Assembly: GCA_030586765.1 (NCBI GenBank)
Contig: JAUQZZ010000007.1
Span: 1 to 26,358, forward strand
From: Candidatus Brocadiales bacterium
Lineage (GTDB): Bacteria > Planctomycetota > Brocadiia > Brocadiales > Bathyanammoxibiaceae
DNA length: 26,358 bases
Direction of reading: 5' to 3'
In this document: in pieces, positions 6,837 through 16,800 of the stretch
Position numbering within the stretch: position 1 is the stretch's first letter
How the letters are laid out: the number at the start of each line of letters is the position of its first letter
The notes under the pieces: generated by a model
What the model saw: the letters and a program-made list of their open reading frames with translations, nothing else
What the model was told of the DNA's origin: nothing
Databases searched by the model: none
Translations under genes and position numbers: made by a program

Positions 6837-8192
6837 CTAGTCCTTCTTGCCGTGCTTGTCCCAGGTGGTCTTTAGATAGGAGGGGAGGCCCGCTGCCTCT
6901 TTGGGACCCACGAGGATATCCCAGCCTGTCTCCTCCCTTAGTTTTGCCGACATCACCGCCACCAGGCCTGGAATAACGAGTTTTTTGTGCTTCACCTTTT
7001 CTTCCAGTTGGGCAGCGCTCATGGCCTTGGCTACCACCTTCTCATTGAGTTTGTCTCCAGAGTAGGCAGTAAGCACCGATGTGCCTTCTGTGTTCACAGC
7101 TAGGATATAGGTGGGTATGCGGCTAGATTCTACTTCCCCCTCCACAGAATAATAGGTCAGAGAGAAATTAGTGGTGAAGAGCGCAGGGGAGTCTTCTGTA
7201 ACCTGCCCCACCTCGTATAGTTTTGGTTGAACCTGGACAGGCTTTTGGGGATCGGTGTATATATTTTGCCTAACGGTAAGGAGGGGCATGACCTGCCAGG
7301 GTTCGTAACTCTTGAGGACTACTATTCCTGCGTACTTGGCCACGTAGGTAGCGGCCTGAACTATCTCCTGAAAATGGTCTTCATCCTCCAGGAAGGTGAT
7401 GGTAGGGAAGCCCAGGGGGCGGAAATTCTTCTTCAAGGCACACCGCCTTATCTTGGTCAGGCCATGGAGGACGTCCTTTGGTCCCTTGCCCTTGTAGTCT
7501 ATCACCAGTTCATTTACACCCAGGGCCTTTATCTTCTCCGTGAGCTCTGCCAGTTCCTCCAGGCTGGTTGCATACACCCCCAGGGGACAATTCTTCTCCT
7601 TGGCCAGTTTGGCCATTGGTTCGTAGTTCTTGCTGTTTGTCCCGTAGAGGAGTGGCCTCCTCTTAGCAAAGTGTTCTAGGGCTGCCCCTATGGCCTCAGG
7701 AGATTCACTTATTAGGATGGTTGCCAATTTGGTGCCTGAGGCGAGCTTCTGGGCTGCTTGGGCAAATTTAACCTTGTCCCCACTCTGGTTGGTTAAGGCC
7801 ACCAGGTCTATGGATATCTCTGTGCCTACCCTCTGGAAGTGGAGGCCGTTTATCTTTTGTAGGCGTGAGTCAAACTCTTTATCAGTAAGATTATCGCTAA
7901 TGGCTACAGCAATACCCGGGGGATGGTAGAACTTCTCTTCATGCCTGAAAAGGACGTTTTCCTCCCCTATCTGGAGTACGCGACCGTTTGAGCCTATGGT
8001 TACCAGTTTTATAGGGGGTGCGGAGGCGGCTCCCAGGGCCTGTTTTGAGGCCTCGCTTATGTCGGGGCACTCTTCTACGGAGGCCTTTTTCTGGGCCAGT
8101 TGCATGGCAAAGGCCAGGCAGGTGGGCCTACCGCACTTCTTGCAATTTGTCTTGGGCAGGAGTTTGTATATATCCAGTCCTGTCAGGGCCAT
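6837..8192 (-). CDS. acsC: Corrinoid iron-sulfur protein large subunit
   Basis: AcsC carries the low-potential 4Fe-4S cluster and the cobamide-binding domain of CFeSP. The 451-residue protein starts LTGLDIYKLLPKTNCKKCG, and the cluster cysteines are Cys17, Cys20, Cys25 and Cys42 (CX2CX4CX16C), as in Moorella AcsC (446 aa). A TIM-barrel middle region follows, and the C-terminal third (from about residue 320) is the corrinoid-binding domain, including TEGTSVLTAYSGDKL and VIPGLVAVMSAKL. GGAG lies 6-7 bp before the ATG, and the start is 3 bp after the ClpP stop codon, so translation is almost certainly coupled to clpP. Confidence 0.95.
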   Translation of the reverse strand: MALTGLDIYKLLPKTNCKKCGRPTCLAFAMQLAQKKASVEECPDISEASKQALGAASAPPIKLVTIGSNGRVLQIGEENVLFRHEEKFYHPPGIAVAISDNLTDKEFDSRLQKINGLHFQRVGTEISIDLVALTNQSGDKVKFAQAAQKLASGTKLATILISESPEAIGAALEHFAKRRPLLYGTNSKNYEPMAKLAKEKNCPLGVYATSLEELAELTEKIKALGVNELVIDYKGKGPKDVLHGLTKIRRCALKKNFRPLGFPTITFLEDEDHFQEIVQAATYVAKYAGIVVLKSYEPWQVMPLLTVRQNIYTDPQKPVQVQPKLYEVGQVTEDSPALFTTNFSLTYYSVEGEVESSRIPTYILAVNTEGTSVLTAYSGDKLNEKVVAKAMSAAQLEEKVKHKKLVIPGLVAVMSAKLREETGWDILVGPKEAAGLPSYLKTTWDKHGKKD

Positions 8193-8195
8193 GTC

Positions 8196-8825
8196 TTACT
8201 CCAACTCTTTCTTGTTGTGGATTATCTTACTTATAAGCCCGTACTTCATGGCCTCTTCTCCACTCATCCAGAAGTTCCTGCGGGTGTCGTTCTCTATCTT
8301 CTCGACACTCTGTCCTGTTTCTTCGGCGATGAGGTGATTTATTTTATCCCTGAACTTGAGGATTTCGCTGGCTTCTATTTGTATGTCCGCAGCAGTGCCA
8401 ATAATCCCTGTGCTGGGCTGGTGGATTAGGATGCGAGCATTGGGGAGGCTGTACCTGTGTTCCTTGAGGGCGCCCAAGAGGATTATCACCGCGGCGCTGG
8501 CAGTGATGCCTGCACAGATGACCTTTACCTTGGGCTTGACAAATTTCATCATGTCATATATGGCAAAGCCGGCATCGGCATCTCCCCCAGGGGAGTTGAT
8601 GAAGATCTTTATGTCCTTCTCTGTGTTTTCTTGTTCTAGGAGTAGGAGCTGACTTATCACCCGCTGGGCCATCTTCTTGTTTATTACGTCAGCAATGACT
8701 ATGGTTCTGGTCTTGAGAAGGCGTGCGTTAAACTCGTCGCCTCTGGTCTTCTCCTCCTCTTCTTTTTCCTGGCAGATGGGCAGACCTTGTGCCTTGTTGG
8801 TGCAGGGTAGGGGTATATATTCCAT
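8196..8825 (-). CDS. clpP: ClpP-family serine protease with an altered catalytic triad
   Basis: The 209 residues match the ClpP fold: IFINSPGGDADAGFAIYD, the nucleophile segment AGITASAAVIILLGA (Ser110), LPNARILIHQPS (His135) and a C-terminal WMSGEEAMKYGLI. The usual triad Asp (TERDRFLS in E. coli) aligns with Asn184 in DTRRNFWMS; the AAC codon is unambiguous. Listeria ClpP1 is a known precedent for Asn at this site. The N-terminus is a charged extension of about 35 residues with Cys8 and Cys18 and a KEEEEK run. AAGGAG lies 5 bp before the ATG and overlaps the acsB stop region; acsC follows 3 bp later. The gene is thus embedded between acsB and acsC. No Clp ATPase is visible here. It may be a quality-control factor for this complex (inference). 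Confidence 0.88.
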   Translation of the reverse strand: MEYIPLPCTNKAQGLPICQEKEEEEKTRGDEFNARLLKTRTIVIADVINKKMAQRVISQLLLLEQENTEKDIKIFINSPGGDADAGFAIYDMMKFVKPKVKVICAGITASAAVIILLGALKEHRYSLPNARILIHQPSTGIIGTAADIQIEASEILKFRDKINHLIAEETGQSVEKIENDTRRNFWMSGEEAMKYGLISKIIHNKKELE

Positions 8826-8833
8826 AACACTCC

Positions 8834-11014
8834 TTATATCAATGGGGCCAGAACCAGGGCAGGGTGGTTCACCTGCTGCATGTATGCCAGCACCTCTTCC
8901 TCTGTCTGGGCAACGGTTTCATCGGCGATCTTGTTCAGGAAGTCTTCCAGTCCCAGTTCTTTTGCCCTCTTTTCTATCAGGTGTCCCATCTCTTCCTTTA
9001 ATTCCTTGGGCATCCAAACCAGCCTGGAAAGTCCCCCGTCTGCAGAGATAAACTTTCGGCTACCTATATAGAGCTTGCTGTGACCCACAAAGCCAGGGGT
9101 CTGTTGTCCCCCTCCTATTGAGCCTGCCAGGGTGGAGAACTTCATCCCACATGGGGTCATCTCGGTGAAGTCCCTGTGCACGGTCATTATACCGTTACAC
9201 ATGGGCAGGAGCACTGAGATACACTCGAAACAGCCGCAACTGGTGGTGGGGTCTGTTATCATGCTGTACATGCTTATTTTTTCCACCTTTCGGCTGGAGC
9301 TGTCTATGAGAAATTTGTTTACCCCTTCCCACTGCCCCAGGGTTTCGTCTATCAGGTGCCCCTTTTCTATAGGCTGGTTGGGTCCTGTGGGGGTAATCTC
9401 ATAAGAGGCCTTTCCATCTAGCCAGCTTACGGAACCGCAGAGGCCTGACCTCTCAGGGGAGATGACGCATACATGGGTAGGGGCAAAACTCTGGCAGAGG
9501 GAACAGCTGTAAAAGAGGGGAACAGAATCGTCAGTCATCCCCAGGATGCGTTCATCCCTCTCGGCAAAGGCCCTGTGTGTCTCTCCCAGATGCTGTTCTA
9601 CAGAGGCCTTAGTGTTGTATATGGTTACCTGGACCTTATCCACTATGGCGCCAAAGTCTTCATGGAACTTGGCGTGGATGATGGTTCCTATGTGCTTGAG
9701 CCTTAAGCCCGCCTTGAAGCCCTCTTTGCTTATTCGGTGGCGTATCTGGTCCCTCTGGCCCATGTGGAAGATGCCCTGGGCCTCTCCTATGAAGCGGTGT
9801 ATCTGCCGTTCTAAGATGGGCTCAAAGTCCTTTTGCATCTTACGGCCTGCCACCTCTACATAAATCCCTACAGGGATAGATTCTCCTTCTTTGAACCCTT
9901 CCAGGTCAGGACCCACTACGGTTATCTTCCCGTCCTCTATCTCTGAGGATTCCCGCATTACTACAAACTCGAAGCCTGGGGCCCCTGGGCCACCCAGCTC
10001 TACAAACATCTCCTCCTTCCGTATCCTCTCCCCCTCAAAGGCAGGGCCGTAAGATACAGGGATGTCTAACTTATGGATGGTGACCTTCAGTCCCCTTACC
10101 TCTATGGCCTTATCTACTATCTTATCGTGGGGGACACTGGGGACCACGTGCTCATAGGTGCATACCCCCGTGGGGAGTATGGCAGGTATGTCGGTATCGG
10201 CAATGCAGGGGAAGCCGTAGTTTATGGCCCCTGCGGCATTGGCGTATTTCTCGTCGTCCACCTCTCCCAGGGCCATGGCAAAGGCAAAGATGCGGTTTTT
10301 GTTGTAAAGGAGATTTCTTCGGAAGTCCCCGGGCTTTACTGCACCAAAGGACATAGCTGCGCGATTGGCAAAGCCTAAGGAGTAGACAGTGGCGGTGATG
10401 TCTTTGCCAAAGGGCACAAGGCGGGTCTTCCATCCCATCTGCACCCCCTTTTCAGCTAGCTGTTCGGCGAAAGAGACCCCGTGGGTCTCGGCAGACATGA
10501 AGACGTAGAGGTTCTTCTCCTGGAGTTCCCTGGCTATCTTGACGGCTGTATCTGCATCAGGGGCCGCCCCCACGATGGCGGCAAAGCCAGGGGCGGTGCC
10601 GTCCACGAACTCAATACCCCGCTCCCTCATTATGATGTCGTCGGCAGCGCCCAGCCATATACCCTCTACAGGGTGGGGACCAATAAGGTATTTACAGCCC
10701 TCGATGACCTCCTCTGCGAAGAGGGTGGCCATGCCAGCGTCCAGGGCATGTCCCAGGTAGGGAAGCCAGTGCTTTTCTTCGGGGATTGGGGGGAGCATGC
10801 CTTTCGCCATCTCAAGGATTGGGAGGCAGTCACCCAGGGTCTTAACCCCTATCCCTGTCATGGAGTAGATTATAGGGAGGTAGTAGGCAGTGTTAGGGAA
10901 TTCTACAGGACAGTCCTTTCCCTTCTTTTCTATGGTTTCATGGAGCTTTTCCTCGGCCCTCTTTACTATCTTATGTGCGCCTCTAATGGCAGCCGAACAG
11001 ATTATCTTCGACAT
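8834..11014 (-). CDS. acsB: Acetyl-CoA synthase, CODH/ACS beta subunit
   Basis: This enzyme joins a methyl group from CFeSP, CO from AcsA and CoA into acetyl-CoA at the A cluster. At 726 residues it is the full-length bacterial form (Moorella 729), including the N-terminal domain that docks on CODH. A-cluster ligands are all present: Cys504, Cys507, Cys516 and Cys526 for the 4Fe-4S cluster and proximal metal (CSLCQSFAPTHVC, then GLCG), and the CGC motif Cys593-Gly-Cys595 for the distal nickel. These are offset by two from Moorella numbering. GGAG precedes the ATG by 7 bp, and the gap from acsA is 16 bp. It is followed directly by clpP rather than acsC, which is the unusual point. Confidence 0.96.
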   Translation of the reverse strand: MSKIICSAAIRGAHKIVKRAEEKLHETIEKKGKDCPVEFPNTAYYLPIIYSMTGIGVKTLGDCLPILEMAKGMLPPIPEEKHWLPYLGHALDAGMATLFAEEVIEGCKYLIGPHPVEGIWLGAADDIIMRERGIEFVDGTAPGFAAIVGAAPDADTAVKIARELQEKNLYVFMSAETHGVSFAEQLAEKGVQMGWKTRLVPFGKDITATVYSLGFANRAAMSFGAVKPGDFRRNLLYNKNRIFAFAMALGEVDDEKYANAAGAINYGFPCIADTDIPAILPTGVCTYEHVVPSVPHDKIVDKAIEVRGLKVTIHKLDIPVSYGPAFEGERIRKEEMFVELGGPGAPGFEFVVMRESSEIEDGKITVVGPDLEGFKEGESIPVGIYVEVAGRKMQKDFEPILERQIHRFIGEAQGIFHMGQRDQIRHRISKEGFKAGLRLKHIGTIIHAKFHEDFGAIVDKVQVTIYNTKASVEQHLGETHRAFAERDERILGMTDDSVPLFYSCSLCQSFAPTHVCVISPERSGLCGSVSWLDGKASYEITPTGPNQPIEKGHLIDETLGQWEGVNKFLIDSSSRKVEKISMYSMITDPTTSCGCFECISVLLPMCNGIMTVHRDFTEMTPCGMKFSTLAGSIGGGQQTPGFVGHSKLYIGSRKFISADGGLSRLVWMPKELKEEMGHLIEKRAKELGLEDFLNKIADETVAQTEEEVLAYMQQVNHPALVLAPLI

Positions 11015-11030
11015 AGGTGTTCTCCATCAA

Positions 11031-12983
11031 TTAGATACTAACGTCAAGCTTACGCCTATCTTCCATATCATAGAGTTTTCTCTCTTTCGCCACATTGATG
11101 CCTAAGGCGTCCCTCTTCTTCTCGATGTGGTCCATCATGAGCCTGCCTACCTTCTTTAGGTCAGTTTCAAAGGCCCACCTGGCCCCCACTTCTTCTTCTA
11201 ATTCCTTGGTTAGAAGTTTCAGTACATCGGGGGCACCTGATACAGGAGAGTTCATTCCAAAGACAACGAAGATACCTGAGGCAACAAAATACTGACCTAT
11301 GGCTATGGCCTTTTCACTCATCCACTCTAAGCAGGCCCCTGCCACAGGGAGGTCGCTTATATCATTGCCCAGGCCACCCTCCTTTACCATCTCAGAGCAG
11401 GCTATCAGGATGCGGCTGTTATCCACGCAGGCCCCGGCATGGAGCACAGGGGGTATGCCCACTGCCTCGCAGACCTCCTTAAGGCCCTTGCCACAGGCAT
11501 CCTTATATTCAGGTATCATCAACCCTCCTGTGGCACATTCACCAGCAGCACAGCCTGTCCCTACCACCAGAAAATCATTGGCTATAAGCTCTTTTACCAT
11601 AGATGCATAGCACTGCTGACCAGCAGCAACCTTTGGGCTTGTGCAGCCTGCTATGCCCACTACACCCCTGATCCTTCCATTCATTATGTTGTCATTTAGA
11701 GGTCTGTAACTGGCCCTGTATCTCCCGCCGAGCATATATTTGATGGTCTCGTGGCTGAATCCTGCCACTACCCCACCATCCTTCACCTGGGGGATGAAGA
11801 CCTTGGCGGCGTTGCGGTTCGGGTAGTTATCTATGGCCATCCAGACGATCTTCTTGGCTTGCTCCAGGGCGGTCTCGTCAGTAATCTCTACATGCTCAGC
11901 ACCATATATCTTCCCTTTAGACAGGGTGGTTACAAGTTTTGTGTGGAAGTGTTTGACCACCTCTGTCAGGCCCTGGATGACGCACTGGACGTCTACCACC
12001 ATCAGCTCTACGGCGCCTGTAGCCAGGGCCATCTCTTGCATGGTCATGTGTCCGGCCAATGGGATGCCGTGTCTGACGAGGAGTTCATTGGCTGTACAGC
12101 AGATACCAGCGATACTAATACCCTTAGCACCCACAGCCTGGGCAGCCTTTACGAGGCTGGGGTCACTGGCGGCTATAACTATGGCCTCGGAGAGCTGGGG
12201 CTCGTGTCCGTGGACCAGGATGTTCACCTCGTCCTTCTTGAGGACGCCCAGGTTGGCCTTCCCCAACACGGGTTTTGGTGTGCCAAAAAGGATGTCTTGT
12301 ATCTCAGTAGCAATCATGCAGCCACCCCATCCATCGGCCAGGGAGACACGCATAGCCTGTTTTACAAGGTTTCGATAGTCTTGGTCTGTACCCATGCTGG
12401 TGCGGTGCATGCTCTCGGCTATCTCTCGGTCAATAGCCCTGGGGGCGATTCCTAGTTTTTGCCAGAGCTTCTGGCGGGTCTCAGGGGCCCTTTTAAGGAA
12501 GAGCAAGGTACCGTGGGGTTTACCAAACTCTCCCAGGAGGGTATTTCCTATCTCTTCGGCTATCTCATTTGTCTTCCTGCCTTCGGTCTTTACCCCAAGC
12601 CACTGGGCTACCATCATAAGTTTATCCACATCTTTAATCTGGTAGCCTGGTGCTTTACCCCTGGCAACAGATACCAGGAGGTAGGCTGCGGCGCGGGCGT
12701 GGTCTGAGTGGGATGCAGTGCCTGCGGCTGCCATGCGGAGGAAGTGCCTGGCGGCAAAGGTATTGGCGTCTGCCCCACAGACACCCCTCTTAGGCCCCTT
12801 CCCAAAGGGGTCTATGTTACAGGGGCCCCAGTTGCAGTGGCGACAGCAGAGGGCCAGTTGGCCAAATCCACACTGGGGTTGCTGGGCCTGATGGCGGTCG
12901 TATATGCTCTCTATGCCGCCTTCTTTCATGCGCTTAAGCAGTTCTAAGGCGACGTCATCTGTGGTTCTTTCCTTGGGTTCCAT
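11031..12983 (-). CDS. acsA: Carbon monoxide dehydrogenase, CODH/ACS alpha subunit
   Basis: This Ni-Fe enzyme interconverts CO2 and CO and feeds CO to AcsB. The 650-residue protein carries the D-cluster pair Cys38 and Cys46, and the B-cluster Cys47, Cys50, Cys55 and Cys69 (CCRHCNWGPC, then GVCG). The C-cluster ligands are present: His260 (VHGHEP), Cys295/296 (GICCTANE), Cys334 (DVQC), Cys447 (AGC), Cys478 (GTGC) and Cys529 (IACS). A strong AAGGAG lies 6 bp before the ATG. It is the first gene of the operon, and a promoter candidate lies just upstream. The C-cluster is complete, so I expect an active enzyme. The close link to acsB favours the acetyl-CoA-forming acsA over a stand-alone respiratory cooS. 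Confidence 0.95.
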   Translation of the reverse strand: MEPKERTTDDVALELLKRMKEGGIESIYDRHQAQQPQCGFGQLALCCRHCNWGPCNIDPFGKGPKRGVCGADANTFAARHFLRMAAAGTASHSDHARAAAYLLVSVARGKAPGYQIKDVDKLMMVAQWLGVKTEGRKTNEIAEEIGNTLLGEFGKPHGTLLFLKRAPETRQKLWQKLGIAPRAIDREIAESMHRTSMGTDQDYRNLVKQAMRVSLADGWGGCMIATEIQDILFGTPKPVLGKANLGVLKKDEVNILVHGHEPQLSEAIVIAASDPSLVKAAQAVGAKGISIAGICCTANELLVRHGIPLAGHMTMQEMALATGAVELMVVDVQCVIQGLTEVVKHFHTKLVTTLSKGKIYGAEHVEITDETALEQAKKIVWMAIDNYPNRNAAKVFIPQVKDGGVVAGFSHETIKYMLGGRYRASYRPLNDNIMNGRIRGVVGIAGCTSPKVAAGQQCYASMVKELIANDFLVVGTGCAAGECATGGLMIPEYKDACGKGLKEVCEAVGIPPVLHAGACVDNSRILIACSEMVKEGGLGNDISDLPVAGACLEWMSEKAIAIGQYFVASGIFVVFGMNSPVSGAPDVLKLLTKELEEEVGARWAFETDLKKVGRLMMDHIEKKRDALGINVAKERKLYDMEDRRKLDVSI

Positions 12984-13012
12984 AAGGGGCTCCTTACAAA
13001 AGGACTTATGTC

Positions 13013-13040
13013 AATATATACATATACCACAAGCGCTCAA
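13013..13040 (-). promoter_or_regulatory. Candidate sigma70-type promoter for the acs operon
   Basis: On the minus strand, TTGAGC (13040-13035) and TATATT (13018-13013) are separated by 16 bp, about 30 bp upstream of the acsA ATG and its AAGGAG. This gives a short leader. The 355-bp spacer 12984-13338 also holds a second minimal box set (TTGACA at 13090-13095, plus strand) and the inverted repeat at 13256. I see no recognisable riboswitch in it. Confidence 0.4.
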
Positions 13041-13255
13041 GGGTCTTCATGGTTCTCCGGTGAGGAGAGGTGCCTGTGAAGAAAATACTTTGACAGGGAA
13101 TATAAATTTTAACTACAAACAGGGAGAAAATCAACAGTTTTTTTCATGTATAGATAGTGTTAGTTAGGATAGTTAGGTTTTTGGCCTCGCTTGTGCGGCC
13201 CTATCTGCTTACTATGGAGGACTACACTATTTAAGAGGTCTCCGAATTTTTATTG

Positions 13256-13291
13256 GAAAGGAGGAGTCCTTTCATTAGAATTTAGTATAAA
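13256..13291 (+). promoter_or_regulatory. Inverted repeat over a -10-like box, upstream of the CXXC protein gene
   Basis: GAAAGGA-GGAG-TCCTTTC (13256-13273) is a perfect 7-bp dyad. TATAAA at 13286-13291 is a fair -10, but no good -35 stands 16-18 bp upstream; the dyad occupies that place. This could be an activator or repressor site for the gene at 13339 (inference). Confidence 0.28.
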
Positions 13292-13338
13292 GTGTATAGT
13301 GATATTCGTCAAGGAGGTTTTATAAGAGGAGGAAAGAC

Positions 13339-13848
13339 ATGAGGTTTCGGATGGTAGTTCTAGTGGTCCTATGTGGGGCCCTAATATTCACGGCAGGCAG
13401 AGGGTTTTTGGGTACGATTAAGGCCACTGGGAATGAGGCCTGTGGCGGGTGCAAGGCCGCAGGGGCTGCCAAGGCCGGTTCGGCTGAGCTCACCGCCGAG
13501 GCCTGCTGCGGGGAGTGCGGGAAGGTTAATAAAGTCTTTCATGAGATACAGACTGCCCTCAGGCTCAGCGATGTCCAGATGGATACCCTGAAGTGGGTCC
13601 TTGATAGATACGGGGTAAGGCTAGAGGGCGAAGGCATGTGCCAGAGGTGCGAGGAGGAAAGGGAGGAGGCGGAAGGAGCTGGTATGTGTGGGATGTGTAA
13701 AGGTGAGGGTGAGAAGGAGGCATTAGAAGAGGAATCAGAGGAGGAAGAACGCGCTGAGATGGAGGCCGATAAAAAGATTATCGAACTTTTAGAAAAGATT
13801 ACAGAAAACACCAACAGAATCTACCAGGTTCTAGAGAAGGGGCAGTAA
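13339..13848 (+). CDS. Exported cysteine-rich protein with four CXXC motifs
   Basis: I do not recognise this 169-residue protein. The N-terminus (RFRMVVLVVLCGALIFTAG) is a signal peptide or membrane anchor. Four CXXC motifs follow: Cys35-Cys38 (CGGC), Cys57-Cys60 (CGEC, preceded by another Cys), Cys101-Cys104 (CQRC) and Cys117-Cys120 (CGMC). None is followed by His, so it is not a c-type cytochrome. Between them lies a predicted helical stretch (VFHEIQTALRLSDVQMDTLK), then a strongly acidic Glu-rich segment (about residues 105-142) and a C-terminal amphipathic coiled-coil-like helix. It may bind metal or take part in thiol chemistry. The start has an excellent GAGGAGG site 6 bp upstream. It is divergent from acsA and converges on smc with 16 bp between stops. 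Confidence 0.75.
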   Translation: MRFRMVVLVVLCGALIFTAGRGFLGTIKATGNEACGGCKAAGAAKAGSAELTAEACCGECGKVNKVFHEIQTALRLSDVQMDTLKWVLDRYGVRLEGEGMCQRCEEEREEAEGAGMCGMCKGEGEKEALEEESEEEERAEMEADKKIIELLEKITENTNRIYQVLEKGQ

Positions 13849-13864
13849 AGGGGAATGTTGAGGG

Positions 13865-16800
13865 TCATGCCCCAGAGACTACCCCTGTTTCCCCAGGGAC
13901 AAATACCGGAGGAGGGGACGGTGTAGAGGGCGGATTCAGGGTCTTTTGTTCCTCTGTCTCTTCCAGCGTGGTTACCTTTTTTGAGGTGCCCTTCTCTACA
14001 CGTATATTCTCCAGTTTAATGGCGATTTTTTTAGAAATCCCACTTTCCTCCATGGTGATGCCGTATAAGGTATCGCCTTCGGTCATAGTGCGTTTATTGT
14101 GGGTGATTACTATGAACTGGGAATTCTCTGCAAATTCCTTTAAGACGTGGGTGAAACGGTTAATATTGCTTTCATCTAGGGCAGCATCTACCTCGTCCAG
14201 GATGCAGAATGGGCTTGGTTTTATCTGGAATATGGCGAAAAGGAGGGCCACGGCGGTCATGGCCTTTTCACCCCCCGAGAGGAGGCTGATGGAGCGGAGT
14301 TCCTTACCAGGGGGCTGGGCCACTATTTCCACCCCGGCATCCAGGATATCCGCCCCTTCTTCCAGGTATATGTGGGCCTTTCCACCACCAAAGAGCTTGC
14401 GGAACATGGCATTAAAATTTTCTCTTATATCCTCGAAGCTTTTCTGAAAGAGTTCCCTGCTGGTCTGATTTATTTTTCTTATAATGTCTGTGAGGGAGTT
14501 CTTTGCCTTAACAAGGTCTTCCCTTTGATTTAGCAAGAATTGTTCCCTTATCTCTAGCTGGTCTAGTTCCTCCAGGGCCTCAAGGTTGACATGACCTAAT
14601 CTTTCTATCTTGGTTCTCAGCTCTTCCATCTCTGGGGTGGCTATAGACCAGTCTATTTCTGCTTTTTGGAGGCTGGAGAGTTCTACCTGGTATTCTTCCC
14701 TGACCCTTTCTAATAGGTCAGACCTCTTTATCTCAAACTCCTTTTCCTTTAGCCTGAGTTCTTGGAGCTGTTCCCGAAGGGTGCTGTGCACCTGTTCTTT
14801 TTCTTGTATGCCCTGGAGAATCTGAGACAGGTGGGCCTGGGCCACTTTTTCTTCCTCCTCCTTAGCCACCTTCTCGCCAAAGAGGCCATCTTTCTTTTCT
14901 TTTAGTTCTTTAACCCTTATGGATAGGCTTTCTATGTCCCTTTGGGCCTGGGCCTTTCGCTCTTCACACCCTTTTATCTCCTGGAGGCTATTGGTGAGCT
15001 CCACTTCGGACTCTTTTATACTTCTCTCCAGGTAGCTCAGGGTTTCTCCCAGACCCTGTCTTTTTTCCTTTTTACTAGCAAGTTTTACCTTTAGTTCTGT
15101 AAGCTCCCCTTCCAGCTCTGCCCTTCTGGACTGTCTTTTCTGGAACTCCAGGGTGCTAGTGTTTATTTCTCTCTCTATTTCTTTGCCCAGGTTTAGGACC
15201 TCCTCCAACTCTCTTCTCAGGGATATGTCTCTCTGGGAGAGCTTCTCAAGGAGGGTGCTTATTTCAAGGGTTTCTGCGCTATTTACATCCCTTTCCTCGC
15301 CAAGGAGCTTTAGCCTTAGCTCCTGTTCGTGGATTTCTTTTTCCCTGGTCAGGAGGGACCTTTGACATTCCTGGAGGCTCCCCTCCAGGGCCGCTATTGT
15401 CTCCTGGAGGTCTTTGCACTCCTTCTCCAACTCTCCTTTAGCTAGCCCCAGGGATTGAACCTCCTGGGCCATGAGAGAGATTTCTCCCTCTAAGCCCTCC
15501 AGTTCACTCCGTCGGGAGATGATTCCTGGTTGCCCAGGGCCTCCGCCTCCGGAAATGGAGCCATCCGGCTCTATCAACTCTCCCTTCAGGGTGACCAGAC
15601 GCGCCTCTGGGCAATTCCTTGAGAGCTGAAGACCTGTGGCAAGGTCTTTCACCACTATAGTCTTTTCCAGGAGTTTATTCAGGAGGTGGTTATAGGGTTC
15701 ACTGCAATTTATTAGGTCTAGGGCCTTAGCAATTACACCTTCCTCCTGGGGTACTACAAGGCCATTGGCCCCTGAGTCTTGGCGGTCCAGGGGGAAAAGG
15801 GTGGCCCTGCCCTTTTGGGTATTTTCCAGGTGACCCAGGGCGCATAGGGCATCTTGGGTGGACTGGGTAATGAGGGCCTGCACTTTCAGACCCAGGGCCG
15901 CTTCTACAGCCAGGGCATTGGGCAGGTCTACCTTTACCATATCTGCCAGGATGCCATGTATCCCCGAGAGGTTGCTTTCTTCCTTTCGAGCCTCTTCCAG
16001 GAGGGTTTTTGTACCTGTCTCTATACCTACGGCCCTGGCCTCGAAGTCTTTCAGGGCCTCCTGGCGGGACTGCTTTGCCGTAAGGAGGTGCCTTTTATGG
16101 GAGAGTTTTTCTTCCAGGGAAAGGGTCTGCCCTTTAAGGGTTTCCTCTTTTGATGTAGATTCCTTTATCCCTTCCTCCAATTCCTTTATCTTTTGATTAA
16201 GGACCTCCCTTTCCTGGTCTAAGACCTTTCTTGAGCTAGCCAGGGATTCGAGTTCCTGAGATAGGCCCCGCAGACGCTCTTCCAGACGGGATTTTCTGTT
16301 CTCCAGGGTTTCCATCTCGTGAGTTATATTGGCCAGGTGATTCTGCAGGTGGGAGTGACGCTGCAAGGTCTCTATTGCCTGGGCTTTTTTCTTTTCTATT
16401 TCTTGTTGAAGTGCGGTGGATTCCTGTTCCACCTGGTGGAGTTCATCCTCCCTCTGAACCAAGAGTTCTTGAAGGGTATGGATCTCTTCTTCGGCCGCTG
16501 TAATGCTCTCTTGTATGTTAAGGTGTTGGTCCCGTAATTCTTTTACCCTTCCCTGGAGGGACTGAAGCTGATGGGCCAGCCTGGCCTTCTGGAGTTCCAA
16601 TTCCTCAACTCGCTGGGTTTCTAAAGATATCTTATCCTCTGTGGTGTAGACCTGTGCCTCCAGTTCCACAAGCTGGGAGTGTATCTGAGAGATTTCTCTG
16701 CCTCTTTGCTGTATCTTTTCCTCCAGGGCCGTTTTTTCCCTTTCCAGAGACTCTCTTTCCCTGAGAAGGTTTTTATCTTGATTAGAGACTTCTTCTATCC

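Noticed and set aside
7227..7679. Plus-strand open frame of 150 codons opposite acsC
   Set aside because: It is antisense to acsC, with no supporting start signals or homology.
10481..11041. Plus-strand open frame of 186 codons opposite acsB
   Set aside because: It is a shadow of acsB with no recognisable motif; the minus strand is clearly coding.
11751..12455. Long plus-strand open frame (234 codons) opposite acsA
   Set aside because: It is antisense to a gene with every metal ligand intact, has no ribosome binding site and resembles no family; open frames like this arise by chance opposite strong coding sequence.
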